Assembly (NCBI GenBank): GCA_963576735.1
Contig: OY755190.1
Span: 3,217,695-3,281,694, forward strand
Direction of reading: 5' to 3'
DNA from: Bedellia somnulentella
Taxonomy: Eukaryota > Arthropoda > Insecta > Lepidoptera > Bedelliidae
Length of the DNA: 64,000 bases
The notes under the pieces were generated by a model, which saw only the letters and a list, made by a program, of their open reading frames with translations, did not search any database and was not told where the DNA came from. Shown here piece after piece: positions 44,653 to 59,600 of the stretch (positions are counted from its first letter, which is position 1; the number at the start of each line of letters is the position of its first letter). The position numbers and the translations under genes were made by a program.

Positions 44653-47600
44653 TATAACAAATAAACTGATGTCTAAGGGGGGTCTTCTCAGGTTATTTTT
44701 ATCTTTTATAATCTTTAAATTTTTCTTACTTCGGACTTCCGTATATTTCAGAACGGTCTCATTTTGATCTAAAAACGTACTTTATAGCTATTTCATATAA
44801 CTAAGAACCAGCCACATTAGCGGTATATCTTTTCTTCCACATTCATACATTCTTTAGAAATGCTAAAACAAATTCAACCGTCTCATTTTAAATAAAAGTT
44901 TCTAGATTGAACTTTTAGTAAGATTATACTTGAAGTAATGAAAATAATGATGACGTGTCAAATATCAAAGTAAAATATATAGTAAAATATAAAGTAAAAT
45001 ATATAAATATAAAATAAAATATATCTGCCAAATAGTATCTTAATTTTCCCGAAATGGTAGCAGATGTACTAATATTTCTGAACATACCTAGTCGGTGCTT
45101 AAAGTGCTTTTCAAATAAAAAGTAGACTTGCAACGAATATTCGGTTACTATTCGGTATTCGGCCTATTCGGCTGCTTGTATTATATTCAACCGAATACCG
45201 AATATCTACATATTATTCGGCCAAATACCGAATACTTAAGTAATATATTTTGTTACAGGGAGATAATTGGTAAAATTAAAAAAAAAACAATTTATTACGT
45301 ATATATATATTGATAATTTCATTTCTCTTCCAATCATTTAAGTAGTCATTGGTACATAACACAGGTATATAATCATCTTCTGAATTAGAAATTTTAAGGA
45401 TTCTATGTATTTGAATTATTGTCGTAATCAAAATTTAGAAGGGTAAGGTTCTCATTTCTTCTATAATCGTTTATTAAGTAGTCATTGGTACATAAAACAG
45501 GTACAGAATTTAATCATCTTCTGCATTCAAAAAGTTAAGAATTTATTTATATTTCATAATCAAAATTTAGAAGGGGAAGGTTATGGTGCAGTATGGTCTA
45601 AACATGCAGTGCGTTAGCAATATACAGCGCAGAGCAACTGCGGGCGCGCGAGCGGTGAGTTGAGTACATTAGAACAAACGAGCGCGAAACAATCACGTCT
45701 GTACAAGTTTTGGCGCTAAAATCCAGCCGAATACTTTTACCTAATATTCGACTATTCGGTCAGGGGGCTCGCCGAATATTCGGTATTCGGTATACTGCCG
45801 AATATACTATTCGTTGCAAGTCTAATAAAAAGTTATTTAATTAGCTTACATTTAACACAAAATTTATTCAAAACGATTGCCACTACTTTTCACAAAAGCC
45901 TTCAATCTTAGCGGCCAGTCTTCAATAGCAGCACGGCCCATATTCATGTCGATATCGGTCACTGCTTTAGTCAATGATGACTTTAGGCTGCTCAATTTTT
46001 TGTGAGGTTTAGAACGGACCTTCTTCTCCAATTTCTACTATATTTTGTATTCCAGTAGATTGAGGTCAGGGCTAGATGAGGGCCAATCTTGATGCCTTAA
46101 TAGCTCGACATTCTGGCGCTCAAACCACTCCTGAGTTGTTTGGGCCTTATGAGCAGGTGCAGAGTCCTGTTGAAACACAAATGGTCGTCCTCAAAAGAGT
46201 ATCTGGGGCAGATCTTTTACTATGCGATCTAAAACCGTGTCTTTTTACACTTTTGCACTGGTTTTGACACCTTCTTCACAAAAATGCACTTCAGTAGGGC
46301 CATAGTAGGACACTCGCAACAAAATCATGATTGATGATGGATGATGACCGTACTGCACTCCAGAAATAGCATTTCCAGCGGCCGCAGAACTGGTAGCGTA
46401 CACCCTGTCATTTTTTTTTGTAGTATCTCTCCTGAATATTAAAAAAAATCTCGTCTGTAAACAGGATATCGCGGTGTCTTTTTCTTGCATACCGCTTAAG
46501 CAATACTTTGCATTTTTTGTCTCTCATAGCTATCAGACGCGCTTTCAGAATATGTCCACTATTTTTTCGGTAAGCTCGTAGTTCCAGGTATTCATCGAGT
46601 ACTTTTTTACTTACTTACGTACTTCTGGTTAAACCCATCTTCAAAGACATCAATATCTACTTGCGGTCGGGATTTCTTGGCGCACGCGCCTTGATTGCTT
46701 TGATCACCCCTGGAGTCCTAAGGGAACGAAGTCTGCCAGTTCTTTTCTTATCATCGACATCATCGTGAATTTTAAATTTTAAAGCAAGTATAATAGCGTC
46801 TTTGGTGGACGGCCGCAACGAAGCAATGCAATGGGAGGTTTTCTTTTTGAGAAATAAAAAAACAACATAGTTTCCTAGAGCTCTGTAGATGGCGTTGATG
46901 TAACTACGTTACTTAGTTAAATTTTTTCTTCGTGGCCTTAATCGTGTTGCCACAATAATTTCTCCAATGTCAACTTTAAAAACATGTGTCACATCACCAT
47001 AGAGTAATTTTTTGGCGAGTAAAAACAACAAAAAGAATGTTAAATATAAATACCTTCTTTGTTTATTTACTTTTAAGCTATCTTGGCTTAAACTGATATT
47101 TATTTAGACTTTCAAATCAGAACGTTTTTATGTACGTTCCGTTATACGATATCATTACATCCAAGTGTGAAAAACGGTGTGACGTTCCGTTCCTACCAGT
47201 AACATAGCAAGTCTGGCGCCATCTATCCTGAGAACAGGGAAGAAGAAAAAAAGAAAAAAAGGAAAACCTCTCATTACTGTTACTCACTTCTCTTTGAAGG
47301 TCTACACCATCGTAAAAAAATATGAATTTAATTGTGATTCAGCAGATTAGTATTAAAAAAATAATTAAAAAATCGAACACCATTTCATATTTTTGTCTAG
47401 GTGTTCTATTTTTAAAATAAATGGCTAGTGACAGTATTTAAGAACCGACTAGGTATGGTGTTTTCTTTGTCACAAGTAATGGTAGCATCAGGGGGCCTAG
47501 CATTTTTAGCACTAGCGCTATTTTATCGTCACGATATCGGTAAGAATGAGCTGACCTTCGAAGATACTAAGCAAGTGCGTAAGAGATGGCTGTTATATAC

Positions 47601-50600
47601 CATGCGATATACAGTCAAAAGATCGCTCGTATCACAAAAGCTATCAGTATCTCACTTTTCACGTGACATATTATCTCTTACACAACACATGCTACGAGGG
47701 CTTTTGTTCCGATTACCCAATTTTTACATGGACAGTGAATTCACGTCATACGGGGCAAGCCTATCGCCGCTTTGTATGAATAAAATGCTACATGCCTAAG
47801 TATTACTGAGTCACGATGTTTTCCCTCACAATTAATAATTAGAATAATCTAATCACACGTAAATATAATCTAGATCGAAAAAACACACATTCAAAAAGGT
47901 CCCAGACCTACTGGGTAAACTAACATCTAGATCTTAAGGTCGTGAGTTTAAATCCCGGTGAGGGCAAAATTTATATTATAAATATAAACGATTGTTTGTT
48001 AGTATTGAGTGTTATGTTATTAATATATTGTTAGATAATAAATCATATTAAAAACCTTTACCCCACTCAACTTCCAAAACATAAACGTTCACGCCGAATA
48101 TCCCCGAACGGGTTGGCAGAGGTACTAATACTTCTGAACATCACGTGACTTTGCCACCTGGTGTTCAGAGTACCCACGTTTAGCATGGACAGTGTACTCA
48201 CGTGATAGGGGGCAGCAGGCCTATCGCTTTTTTGTACGAATACACTGTCACATGACTAAGTACAACTCAGCCATGTGGGTTTTCTCACGACGTTTTCCCT
48301 CACCGTTAACAAACCGTGATAAATTAACCACACATATGTCTTTAGAAAAGACAAATTGGTGAAGGCCCGACCCGAGATTTGAACACTAGTCGTTTGCACG
48401 ATAACCGGTGTTCTATCCATTGAGCTATCACGTCGTATTTCCGAAAATTACAGGAATTTCTTATTCCGAAGCTCCAGCTACCCCTTCGAGGGATCTATAG
48501 CCGTGATTACATGTATGTAATAAATCATAAACAGATGAGTAAGTATTTTATACCACAAGTCATTAATGTTCTTAATTTTGGGGTAATTGGATAAGACATT
48601 GGCGGATGCTCAATCCAGTATTCCAACTCACGCCCTCTCCGAATAGAAAGCAGCGCTTTTCCCACTGGGATAAGATCTTTACAATTAATTTAAATGTGAT
48701 ATTAATAGATTTTAAAATACATTTGTGCAGTCAAAGTTGTTCAGAGTTGTATAGAAAGTAGTTTGTTTAGAAAGTGTCTGCATATATCAAGTTGTTGTTA
48801 GCTGACATTTTATATAATACCTTGTCTCTTAGGGCCGGCGCTGACTGCCGGCATGGCATGGCAAAGGATTTCGGTACAGATATAGCATTTTTAATCTTAT
48901 TACCATGCGTATAGAATTCATTTTGACACAACGATGCCGAGGGAGGCCGCGGTAGGACAGAACGTCGGCATCGTTGTGTCAAAATAAAGTAAAATGAATT
49001 CTATACTCATGGTAATAAGATTAAAAATGCTATATCTGTACCGAAATCCTTTGCCATGCCATGCCGGCAGTCAGCGCCGGCCCTTAGTTAACGTTAAACA
49101 AGCACTCCACGGAGAACACACTTGGACCAAAATGAGAGTGTGCTCAAAAAGGCTGGCGTCCGAAGTATGAAGAATAAAAGAGCATGCATGAAAAGATTGA
49201 TGGATGTAAACGAAGCTAGAGAGGTTTGTCAGGATCGTACGAAGTGGCGATCAATAGTCTCTGCCTACCAATAGGAACTAATGGCGTGAGTTTATGTATG
49301 TATGTATGTTTAAGCACTTTAACATAAATGATTCATCGTTTATTATTGATCAAACATTACATATTGATCTGTACGTTTGAAAAACTATCGTATGTCTGCT
49401 ATAAAATTTTATTGTATCGTTGCGATTGTAAATAAATGCAGTGCAGTGTAGTATGAGAATCGCAGAATCCCATCTCTTTCTGTAGCTGTTGAAAAAGTAG
49501 CAGAGAGTTAAAACATTTACAGTAACTAGAGGTTGATTAGTTATGGAATTTCGAAAATATATTTCAGTAAGTAGACAACCGTGATAGCCCAGTGGGTAGA
49601 ACACTTGGTTATCGTGCAAGCGACTAGTGTTCGAATCCTGGGTCGGGCCTACACCAATTTGTCTTTTCTAAAGACATATGTGTGGTTAATTCGTGACATA
49701 ACATCGGTAACATCGTGAGGAAACCCACATGGCTGAGTTGTACTTAGTCATGTGACAGTGTATTCGTACAAAACGGCGATAGGCTCTTCCCCTATCACGT
49801 GAGTACACTGTCCATGCAAAACGTGGGTACTCTGAACACCAGGTAACAAAGTCATGTGATGTTCAGAAGTATTAGTACCTCTGCCAACCCCTTCGGGGAT
49901 ATTCGGCGAGAACGTTTATGTTATGTTTATGTTATATTTCAGTAAGACTTCCTTGCTATAGACAAATAATATTAATAAAAAATACATACATACATACATA
50001 TACTCACCGTAGGGGTAGAAAGAGCTAAGGAATGAGAAATTCCTAAGCCGCCTTTGGAAAGTTGAGTGGGGAAAAGATGGTAAAATAAAGGTTGTTGGTG
50101 ATGAGTCTCCAACAGCATCGCCCAAAAATCCCTTTAAAGCCCCAATACCGTAAGTCGCCTCTTACGTACTCCCACCGGAAGAAATGGGATAGTGCTATTC
50201 TAAGCCGACACTACACAGCAATAAACAATAGACAAATAATATTAATAAAAAATATAAAAGTATATTCTCTACTCTATTCGACCACAGACTTAAAAATCCA
50301 TAAAGCTATTGGGTTACATCTATCTATACTTATAATAAATCTGTAGAGAGGTCAATTCTGTACATGAAATATATTTTCAAAATAACCATCAGGTGGTGAT
50401 TAGGGATCGATACTGATGCCAAAAATGCAATCAGTAAAATTTTTGTCTGTCTGTCTGTCTGTCGGTTTGTATGTTACTTATGGAAACAAAAACTACTCGA
50501 CGGATTTTAACGAAACTTGGTACAATTATTCTTCATACACCTGCGCAGGTTTTTGTATACTTTCCAGCAGAGTAGTAAAGGGGAATTTTGGGTAATTTTG

Positions 50601-53600
50601 GGAAAAAGGGAGAAGTTACTCCATTTTTTAAGCTTCCGTCGCATGTGCAGCCTCAATGGTTAAACTTACATAGAAATCATGTGTGACAGAAGTATTCTTC
50701 ATAAAATTATCTAAAAAAAAAATCCTCAGCAGTTTATGTCTGTTGGCTCACAATAACACGTGTAATTCCTGATAGCTTAGCAGTTCGGATCATTCTGATT
50801 ATATTTGTTTACTCTTACGTTTGTAAACGTCTCACTCATCCCAAATTTAAAAAAGGTAACATTATTACCTATTCAATAAAAAAAGAATCATAGAAATCGG
50901 TAAACAAACACCGAAATTATACATAAAATAAGCCAGCTAATCAGCTAGTTGGTAAATAAAAGAGCATGTTTGAGAAGATTGATGGATGTAAACGAAGCGG
51001 TTTGTCAGGATCGGACAAAGTGGCGATCGATAGTCTCTGCCTACAAATGGGAACTAATGGCGTGACTATCTGAATGATTCACAATAGCTATGTTCATGTG
51101 TGTCAAATATGGGGTATAGAAGCGTGCTTTATGTTTGTTTTATTAATATTGTAAAGGGGGATCTACATTACGAAACCAGTATCATGCGTGATAAAACTGA
51201 ACTTTGTGAAGCTAATTTTAACACATGTGAAACACTTGTGAACGAAAGAAGTTGATGAAAGAAAGAAGAAATTCGTTTTATTATGCACGATACTTGTTTC
51301 GTAATGATAAATCCCCCTGAATGGCTCACTCATAGTGAGCCGTTTTTATTCATGAGGATTTTCATGCTGATGGTTTACCAAATCAAAGTATAATATTTTT
51401 ATTATTTTCGTTAATTAGCTTTATTTAACCCTCTGTAGAAAATAACTGCCAAATTTCATACTCTCCCATCCGAACATTTATTTTTAAAAAAGTCGAAAGT
51501 TTTCGCACCCCGACTTGATTTAAAAATAATTTTAAGCGGTCAGTTTTTATTTCACTACCCCTTAACTCTGATGTTTCAATAGTTCCTTACTATTTATTTC
51601 TTTTGAAGTTGGCTATAGAATCATATAAAGTTTAATGAAATCAAGCTAATGTGTCCACAGGATGTTTTACCACCGGTAACAGCATTTCTATAAAAAAATA
51701 CATACAAGATTTCTCAAAAAACACAGACAATTCCAGCCAAACATGTATGCTTCGTCGCGATGTTTTGCCTTGAACGTTAAACACTTTATTAACCACTCAT
51801 ATTACTTTAGGAGACACATGTTCCCGCTATTAATTCCCGATGTGATAGGCATAGGATATCTATCGCTACTTAAGAAAAAAAAAGAAAAGAAAAGAACATG
51901 TTCATTCGTTGTTGCAAAAAACAACTGAGAACTAGGTTAACAAACATAAAAAGAGAAAAGTGTACAAAAAAATGTAGCTTGATGACCCACGGAATTCCGG
52001 ATGCCTATTATTATGTCTGCTTTTTATAATCTATCATAGTACTCTTCTGCTATTGTTTTAATCGTGATGATGTATAAGTTATATAACTTATAACTTTGTG
52101 CTGTGCAATGTCGGCTTAAAATAGCACTACCCCATTTCTTCCGGTGGGTGTACGTAAGAGGCGACTAACGGTATTGGGGCTTTTAAGGGATTTTTGGGCG
52201 ATGCGGTTGGAGACCCATCACCAACAACCTTTATTTTACCATCATTTCCCCACTAAACTCTCCAAAAGTGGCTGAGGAATTTTTAATTCCTTAGCTCTGG
52301 CTAACCCTTTTAGGGATTTATAGCCGTGAGTATATGTATGTATGTATGTGACTTATAGCCTTCCTCGATAATTAGGCTATCTATCACCGAAACAAATAAA
52401 CTTCAGCTTTATGACATTATTAAATACACCCGCGATAACCCACGACTACAATTTCAAAAGGGTATAGCCAGAGCTAAGTATTAGAAATTACTCAGCCATT
52501 TATGAAAGTCAAATGGAAAAATATGTAAAATAAAAGTGGTTGAAAAAATAAAGTAATATCAATTAATATTCTTCTCACATAGAACTCACCTTTTTAAAAA
52601 CATACCATGTTTAGTACATATTACCTTCATCTGTAAATAAACATGATTCCACGCTAGAACTTTCCTCAATTATTCTTGTTTTCCTCCATTGTTTAAACAA
52701 GGATACTGCGTTTCATAGTATTATGATATATCAGCGAGTGTCGTGAAGTAAATAAATTAATGCTCATCGTTATGATATGACTATTTTCACAAAAGAGTAA
52801 TATATTTCTAATCATAGGGTCATCTTCCATATAGATTATTAATTTATAGAGCTTAAAATCAGAATTAAATAAAATTATGAAAAATTTTGTAACTTATTTA
52901 TTTATTTATTTAAGAAACAAACGGTACACAATATTTCAAATAAGATAAAAATACAGAGAAGTTCTTGACCTATAAAGTTTCTACCAATTGTTACACAGAC
53001 GATACAGAAAAACGCAAATTAAAATATCTAATGAAAACAAAACAATTCTATACATCAGTTGTAATATGGATAATTTATACAGATGAAATTAAGTAAGTTA
53101 AATGAATTATATTGTCATTTCCACCAGACCAAGCAAACACTACAAGATTACAAAATATGCATAGAGATTTTATATTGAGTAAAGACATGATGACGTCACA
53201 AGTCACTGTTTGTGGCATTTTAGGCGTTTGAATAATAGAAATCCCTTACCAAGTAATCTTAATTTGAACACATATTTTGTTTACCCTTCAAAACTCCCAA
53301 ATTTCTAAAAAAAATATATATAAGACTATATAGTATGCTAAACAGTTCCAGCTTAAAGATATTAATATATGGTAGCTCTTATTTATGAATTGCATCTATT
53401 ACAGAAAAATATTGTTTGGTAGCCTTATTTATGAATTATATTTTTTACAGGCAGCTGTGTCTTTGACGGTAGGGGTAGGCAGCTACAGCGATCCCCCCGA
53501 CATCCAGGGTCTGGCGCACTTCGTCGAGCACATGGTGTTCATGGGCAGCAGCAAGTATCCTAAGGAGAATCAATTTGATTCGTTCATTAAGGTGAGTGTT

Positions 53601-56600
53601 TAAAAAACAAAATATATACAAATGTCTTGTGGACTAGGAAATAAAATCTCTTAACTGCACATCATAATATTATCTATTTTTAAGAAGCAGAATAACGGCC
53701 TTATCACTAAAAGAAATCTCTACCAGACAACCTTTATTAGCATTGTACTTGGTGCAAAAAAAGGTAATACACAAACACCGATAGTAATTCACATAAAATT
53801 ATATGTAAGCCAGCATATTACGTATATTACAAATGCAATACAGCCAATTGGTGGAGATCAAGTCTTCGATACTTATCCTTCTCCCATAAAGTAACTAAAA
53901 GTTCTTCAATAGTAACTCCAGCAAAATGATTTACTATGTTATATTATATATAGTATAGATAAATAATTTCACCTATAAACAACCAAACCTAACCCACCCC
54001 TAATTCCTCCAGAAAAAAGGCGGTTCCGACAACGCCTCAACCGACTGTGAGATGACGACGTTCTACTTCGAGATCCCGGAGCGCCACCTGCCGCAGGCCA
54101 TGGACATGTTCAGCCAGTTCTTCGTCAGCCCGCTCATGCTGAAAGAGGCTATGCAGAGGGAGAGAGAGGCGATAGAGTCGGGTGAGGAAACTAGTTTTTT
54201 TTTCAAAAACATTATCCCTACAGGTACAACCTAGCCAATATATTGGCTAATGCTGAAAGAGGCTATGCAGAGAGAGGGAGAGAGAGAGAGAGAGAGAGAC
54301 GATTGAGTCGGGTAAGGAAACTAGAATAAAACATCTTTAGGAGGCTTTTTATGATATAAACTAGAATGAAAAAACATGTATTAAATCATGACATCGTTAT
54401 GATATGTTATGACAACATCATGAAAGTATTAGTACATATGCTTGAAGATATTGGGTTGAAACAATGGGTATCGAGTGTCGATTAACTATAATAATAATAA
54501 AGCCCTTTTATTCCGAACCACAGTACAAATACAATACAATATTTATTTATAATATGTCACGCAGTTCGGCGTGCCTCTTGGCATAGGCCTCCTCCAGCTC
54601 TCTCCATTGGGTTCGATCCTCCGCGACTCGAGTCCAAAAAGGTCCTAGGGTTAGGCGGATATCGTCACTCCATCTACTCTTTGGACGCCCTGGTTTTCTG
54701 GTGTTCTCTCTAGGATACCAAAGAGTCACCTGTTGGCTCCACTTGTTTAGCTTGCAGCGCAGCATGTGTCCTGTCCAGCTCCATTTTAGATGTTCAATGC
54801 GAGATATGATATCCGTAACTTTAGTCTTTCTTCTGATTTCCTCATTTCTGATCCTATCACTGAGCCTCGTTCCCAACATGCTTCTTTCCATTGCTCTTTC
54901 AGTTTTGGCTAATTGTTCTCTATGTTTTTCGGTTAGAGTCCATGTCTCGCAGCCGTATGTCATGCAGGGAAGAACCCAAGTGTTGAAAGTCTTTCTCTTG
55001 ATATGTATACCTAAATCTTTGTTCTACATGATTTCTTTCAAGGTCCAGTATTTCTTCCACCCACTAGCTATTCTTTTGTTTATTTCTTTAGACATGGAGT
55101 CCTCCAGAGATATGATTTGCCCTAGGTAAACATATTCTTTCACGTACTCAAACTTAGTTCCGTAGACCTCTATGTCAATTTCTATTGAGTTTGTCATAAG
55201 TTTTGTTTTGTCCGCGTTAATTTCTAAGCCCACTTCTCTGCTTTTTTCTGCTAGGGCTTTTATCATGTGCTCCAGTTTTTTGGGATCTTCTTCCAGCAGG
55301 ACAATATCATCTGCAAATCTCAAGTGATTCAGGTGGTTTCCATTTATGTTAATACCATTACTCTCCCAGTCCAATTTTTGAAATATGTGTTCAAGAACAG
55401 CATTAAACAGCTTAGGGGACAAAGGGTCTCCTTGTCTCACACCTCTGTTTATTGGAAAGGGTTCTTCTTTTGATTCTAGTTTAATACTGCTTTTACTTTC
55501 TTTGTATATGGACTTGATTAGTTTTATGTAGACCTCTTCCACGCCTTGTTCTTTTAGACTCTGCCAGATAAACGTGTGTTTTATACTATCAAATGCTTTG
55601 GAGTAGTCTATAAAGCAGATATAAAGTGTCTTCTGGTATTCGTTGTATTTTTCCACAACTTGTTTTATTGTGTGGATGTGGTCTATAGTGCTGAAGTTCT
55701 TTCTGAATCCTGCCTGTTCAATCGGTTGGCTTTCGTCTAAGACCTTTGTTATCCTTTCTAATATTATTTTTTCAAAGACTTTGAACACATTGGATATTAG
55801 GCTGATTGGTCTGTAGTTGTCAATGTCATCTTTCTTCCCTTTCTTATGAAGGAGAATAATATGTGATTCGTTCCACTGTTGAGGGATAACGCCTGTTATA
55901 ATTATGTCATTAAATAGCTCGGTTAGGATTGGAGCTATTTCTGCTTCTGTGCCTCTGATTAGTTCATTTGTTATATTGTCGGGACCTGGAGCTTTTTCCA
56001 GCTTTTGTGACGCTATGGCCCTTAGTACTTCCTGCACTAGTAATGGTGGGACTGTTTCGTAAGTTGTATGAGGCTCATTTTTGGCATTATTTTCTTGAAC
56101 TGTGTCATTATTTGAGTAAAGATTCCGATAAAAGTTTGTCGCCAGATGGATTCTTCGGCGATTTGTTTCTAGATTGGGTCTATTACTTTTTAATTTTGGT
56201 ATCCACTCTTTTCCGTATTCCCTCAATTCCTTCAAAGCTTTTCTTGTTCCTCCTGTCTTTTGGATTTCTTCTTCTAGTTTGATCATCCTCTTTACTTTCC
56301 TGTCCTTTCTTAGATTTACTCGAATCTGTTTGCTTAGGCTAGATATTATGTTGCGGTTCTCTGCAGTTTTTGATTTATCTGCCATTAATGATTTTCTTTC
56401 TACTAGCAGCTCCCTTGTCTTTTCACTAAGCTCTACACCTTTACTTACATTAACTGTTCTCAATTTTGACAATTGTTTGTTTATGAGGTCGTATTTATCT
56501 GCGACGTTTCTTTCAGAGTCTACTATTCCTTTCAGTGTTGTGATGAACGAAGAGTCCATGTTTTCTCTATGTTGTTCTAAAGTTATATTATTTCTAATAT

Positions 56601-59600
56601 TATTTCTGCTTTTTTTTGTTGGATGCTTTTTTAGACAACTTTGTACCATGCGGTGGTCGGTATTAAAATTTGAATTTTGAATAATGTGTGTGTCTTGAAA
56701 ATATTTTGGTTTATTTGTTATTATAAAATCGATTTCATTTTTATGTTTACCATCAGGTGATAACCAGGTCCACTTGGTTTTGGGGTGTTTTTTGAAGATT
56801 GAATTGAGTAATGTTAAGTTGTTTTGCAGTAGAAACTCAGTTAGTCGACGACCATTTGCACTTCTCTTTCCACGTCCATGTATGCCCATTATCAGTTCTT
56901 CGCCTGGTTCTCGGCAACCAACTTGTGCATTGAAGTCACCCATGACTACGAGGAAGTTATTATGGTAGGATTTTACAACATCAGACAAAGCGCAGTAAAA
57001 TATATCACTTTCACTTTGAAGAGCTGATTCTGTGGGTGCGTATGCTTGTATTATTGTCCATGGTTTTTTGTATCTTGGAATATTGATGTTGAGTATTGCT
57101 ATTCTGTCTGAAATGCCTTTCAATTCTTGTATATAGTTTTTCAATGTTTTTTTAATTAAGAATCCAACTCCATTTATGCCTGCTGTCTCACCTTTCTGGT
57201 ATAGTATATAATCGTTTCGTTCTGTTATTTTTTCTTGTGGTCTTCTCATTTCGCATATGCCTAGGATATCAAATTTTATATTTTGTAAAGCCATGTCCAA
57301 TTCGAGTAAACTTTCTTCTGCTCGCAGAGTTTTTGTATTCAGTGTTGCAATGTTAAATGTTTCAGTTCTTTTTGCTGGAGGGGTTTGGTCTAGTGCTCCC
57401 GCGGAGACCAGCCGTCTTGGGAGACAATGTATTTGTTGTTTTTGTTTTGTTCTGTTTGTTGTAGTGGTTTCTGTATGTTTCCGGTTTTCAGGGGCTGTAG
57501 CTAGTTTTTTGGGGAATTTAAGTAGGGTTCAGATCTTGTTTTTTCTACATAATTTAGTAAGTTGGGCCTAATAATATCATTTTTCTGTATTTTGGGACGT
57601 GGATGAGTTGCTTTTTTTGCTGAATCGCTTTTATACTGTGTTGTTTGGTTCGGAGAATCTGATGGTTCTCTCCTTCTTTTATCCCTGCTGTTGTCCTCCG
57701 GTTTCTTCACTATGAGTTTATCATGTTTTAGATAGGCAATATTTCCCTTTATTTTTAACGATTAACTATAAATAGTAATAATTATTGATATTTTTAGAAC
57801 GTTATTTTTTAAATATTATTATTGTGGATAATAACCAGAAATCGGAATTGGGTGTGTGAAAATACCTGAAGCGTGCAACGGGCAGTAATATGGAGCTGTT
57901 ATATATAATATTCTGTGCTTGGCCGACAAAGAACAATTCGGTATGCAAAGAAGATTGATAGAAGTGTTGCTGATTACAAAACCATTTCGAGATTTTATGT
58001 TTTTCTCTGTAAAATAGTTTGACCTCTAATCGTTTTTCAAGGGTATACGCCTCAGAGAATTCTTTGAATATCCATCACATAAAAGGACACAAATCGTTTA
58101 CAGATCCACAATCATAACTTGGCCGGCGGCGACTCTGGTACTACTGTCGCCATTTTGAAATTTCGGCCTGTCATTGTCAGTTAGTTCTTAACTAAATAAA
58201 AATTATAGGGTGACCTACGTATATAATAAATTATCACTTTCATTAATATTTTTTGTAGTGGAAACTTTTTTTCAAAGACAATTATTTTTATGATGTATCT
58301 TTGCTTATTGATAAACGCTTTTATTTCCAGTATTCAATATAAAAATTCATGAAAATTATTATTTATATTGTTAAATTTTATCTAAGTAGGCTAACACCGT
58401 CCGAAAAGTTGTGCGCGCATCGATAGTCATGCGGTGCGGGTTACGGGAAGTGGGGAAATGCTCCTGAATAAGATTTCACTTCGTATACACTTATGCGTGG
58501 GTTCTAATCCTAATGCGGGGATGTACCAATGTGTCATTTCTTAAGTCATAACTGTCTGACATATAAAAATACAAGGCAAATACGACGTGATAGACTAGTG
58601 TTCAAATCCCGAATCGGGCCTACACCAATTTGTCTTTTCTAAAGTCATATGTGTGGTTAATTTATCACGGTTGTTAACGGTGAGGGAAAAATCGTGAGGA
58701 AACCCACATGGCTGAGTTGTACTTAGTCGTGTGACAGTGTATTCGTGGAAAACGGCGATAGGCCTGCCCCCTATCACGTGAGTACACTGTCCATGCAAAA
58801 CGTGGTTACTCTGAACACCAGGTGACAAAGTCACGTGATGTTCAAAAGTATTAGTACCTCTGCCAACCCCTTCGGGGATATTCGGCGTGAACGTTTATGT
58901 TTTATGTAAGACATTTCAATACTGTACTACATAAATTAGCCTGTATGATGTAAAATTATTTCCCTTATAATGGTTAATTTTTATTTACTGGCAATACTAA
59001 TATCGATGACAGCGACGCCCTTACCGGCCAAGATAAGATTGTGGATCTGTACTGCCAATCACTTCAATAAATAAAATGTCAAAGTCACCTATGTTTTATT
59101 CTGATTATGGTCCGTTACGCTTGGTTGTCACTTTATTTAAACTCCTATACTCGATTCGGTTTCAATATACTATTTTGAAAAAGTGAAATGAATTTTTATT
59201 ATTTAATGACATAGGAAATCCAATCCGATTTATTTTGTACGCTGATAATGCTATAAGCAATTTTTTATTAGAAATAGACTTTATGAACTTTGATAGAACT
59301 GTGAATACAAAATTATGTATCAACTCGTCAAAATCTGTCAGTGTAATTTGACAAGTACTGATCTTACTGATCGCTAGGTGTATTTCTAGCAAAAACCCAT
59401 ATAATTCTTGCGATAGATGACGTCATTCCTTCTTAAAGTTTCTGAAACTTTTAATAATATCATAACTAATTAATAAATATGTTTTGAAGAAAAATATTCA
59501 AATTAGTTTTTTATTGTTGTATTCTGCATGGAAAAAAAGTCATAAAATAAGTACGAAAAAAATACTTTGCATACCGAATTAGGACTAACAGACTGTGTTT

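Noticed and set aside
47428..47799. 123-codon frame in nardilysin intron 2
   Set aside because: Its end runs into a SINE-B copy, and no known motif is visible.
54270..54300. GA run as a separate regulatory GAGA element
   Set aside because: It is explained by repeat expansion inside the duplicated piece of nardilysin exon 4.
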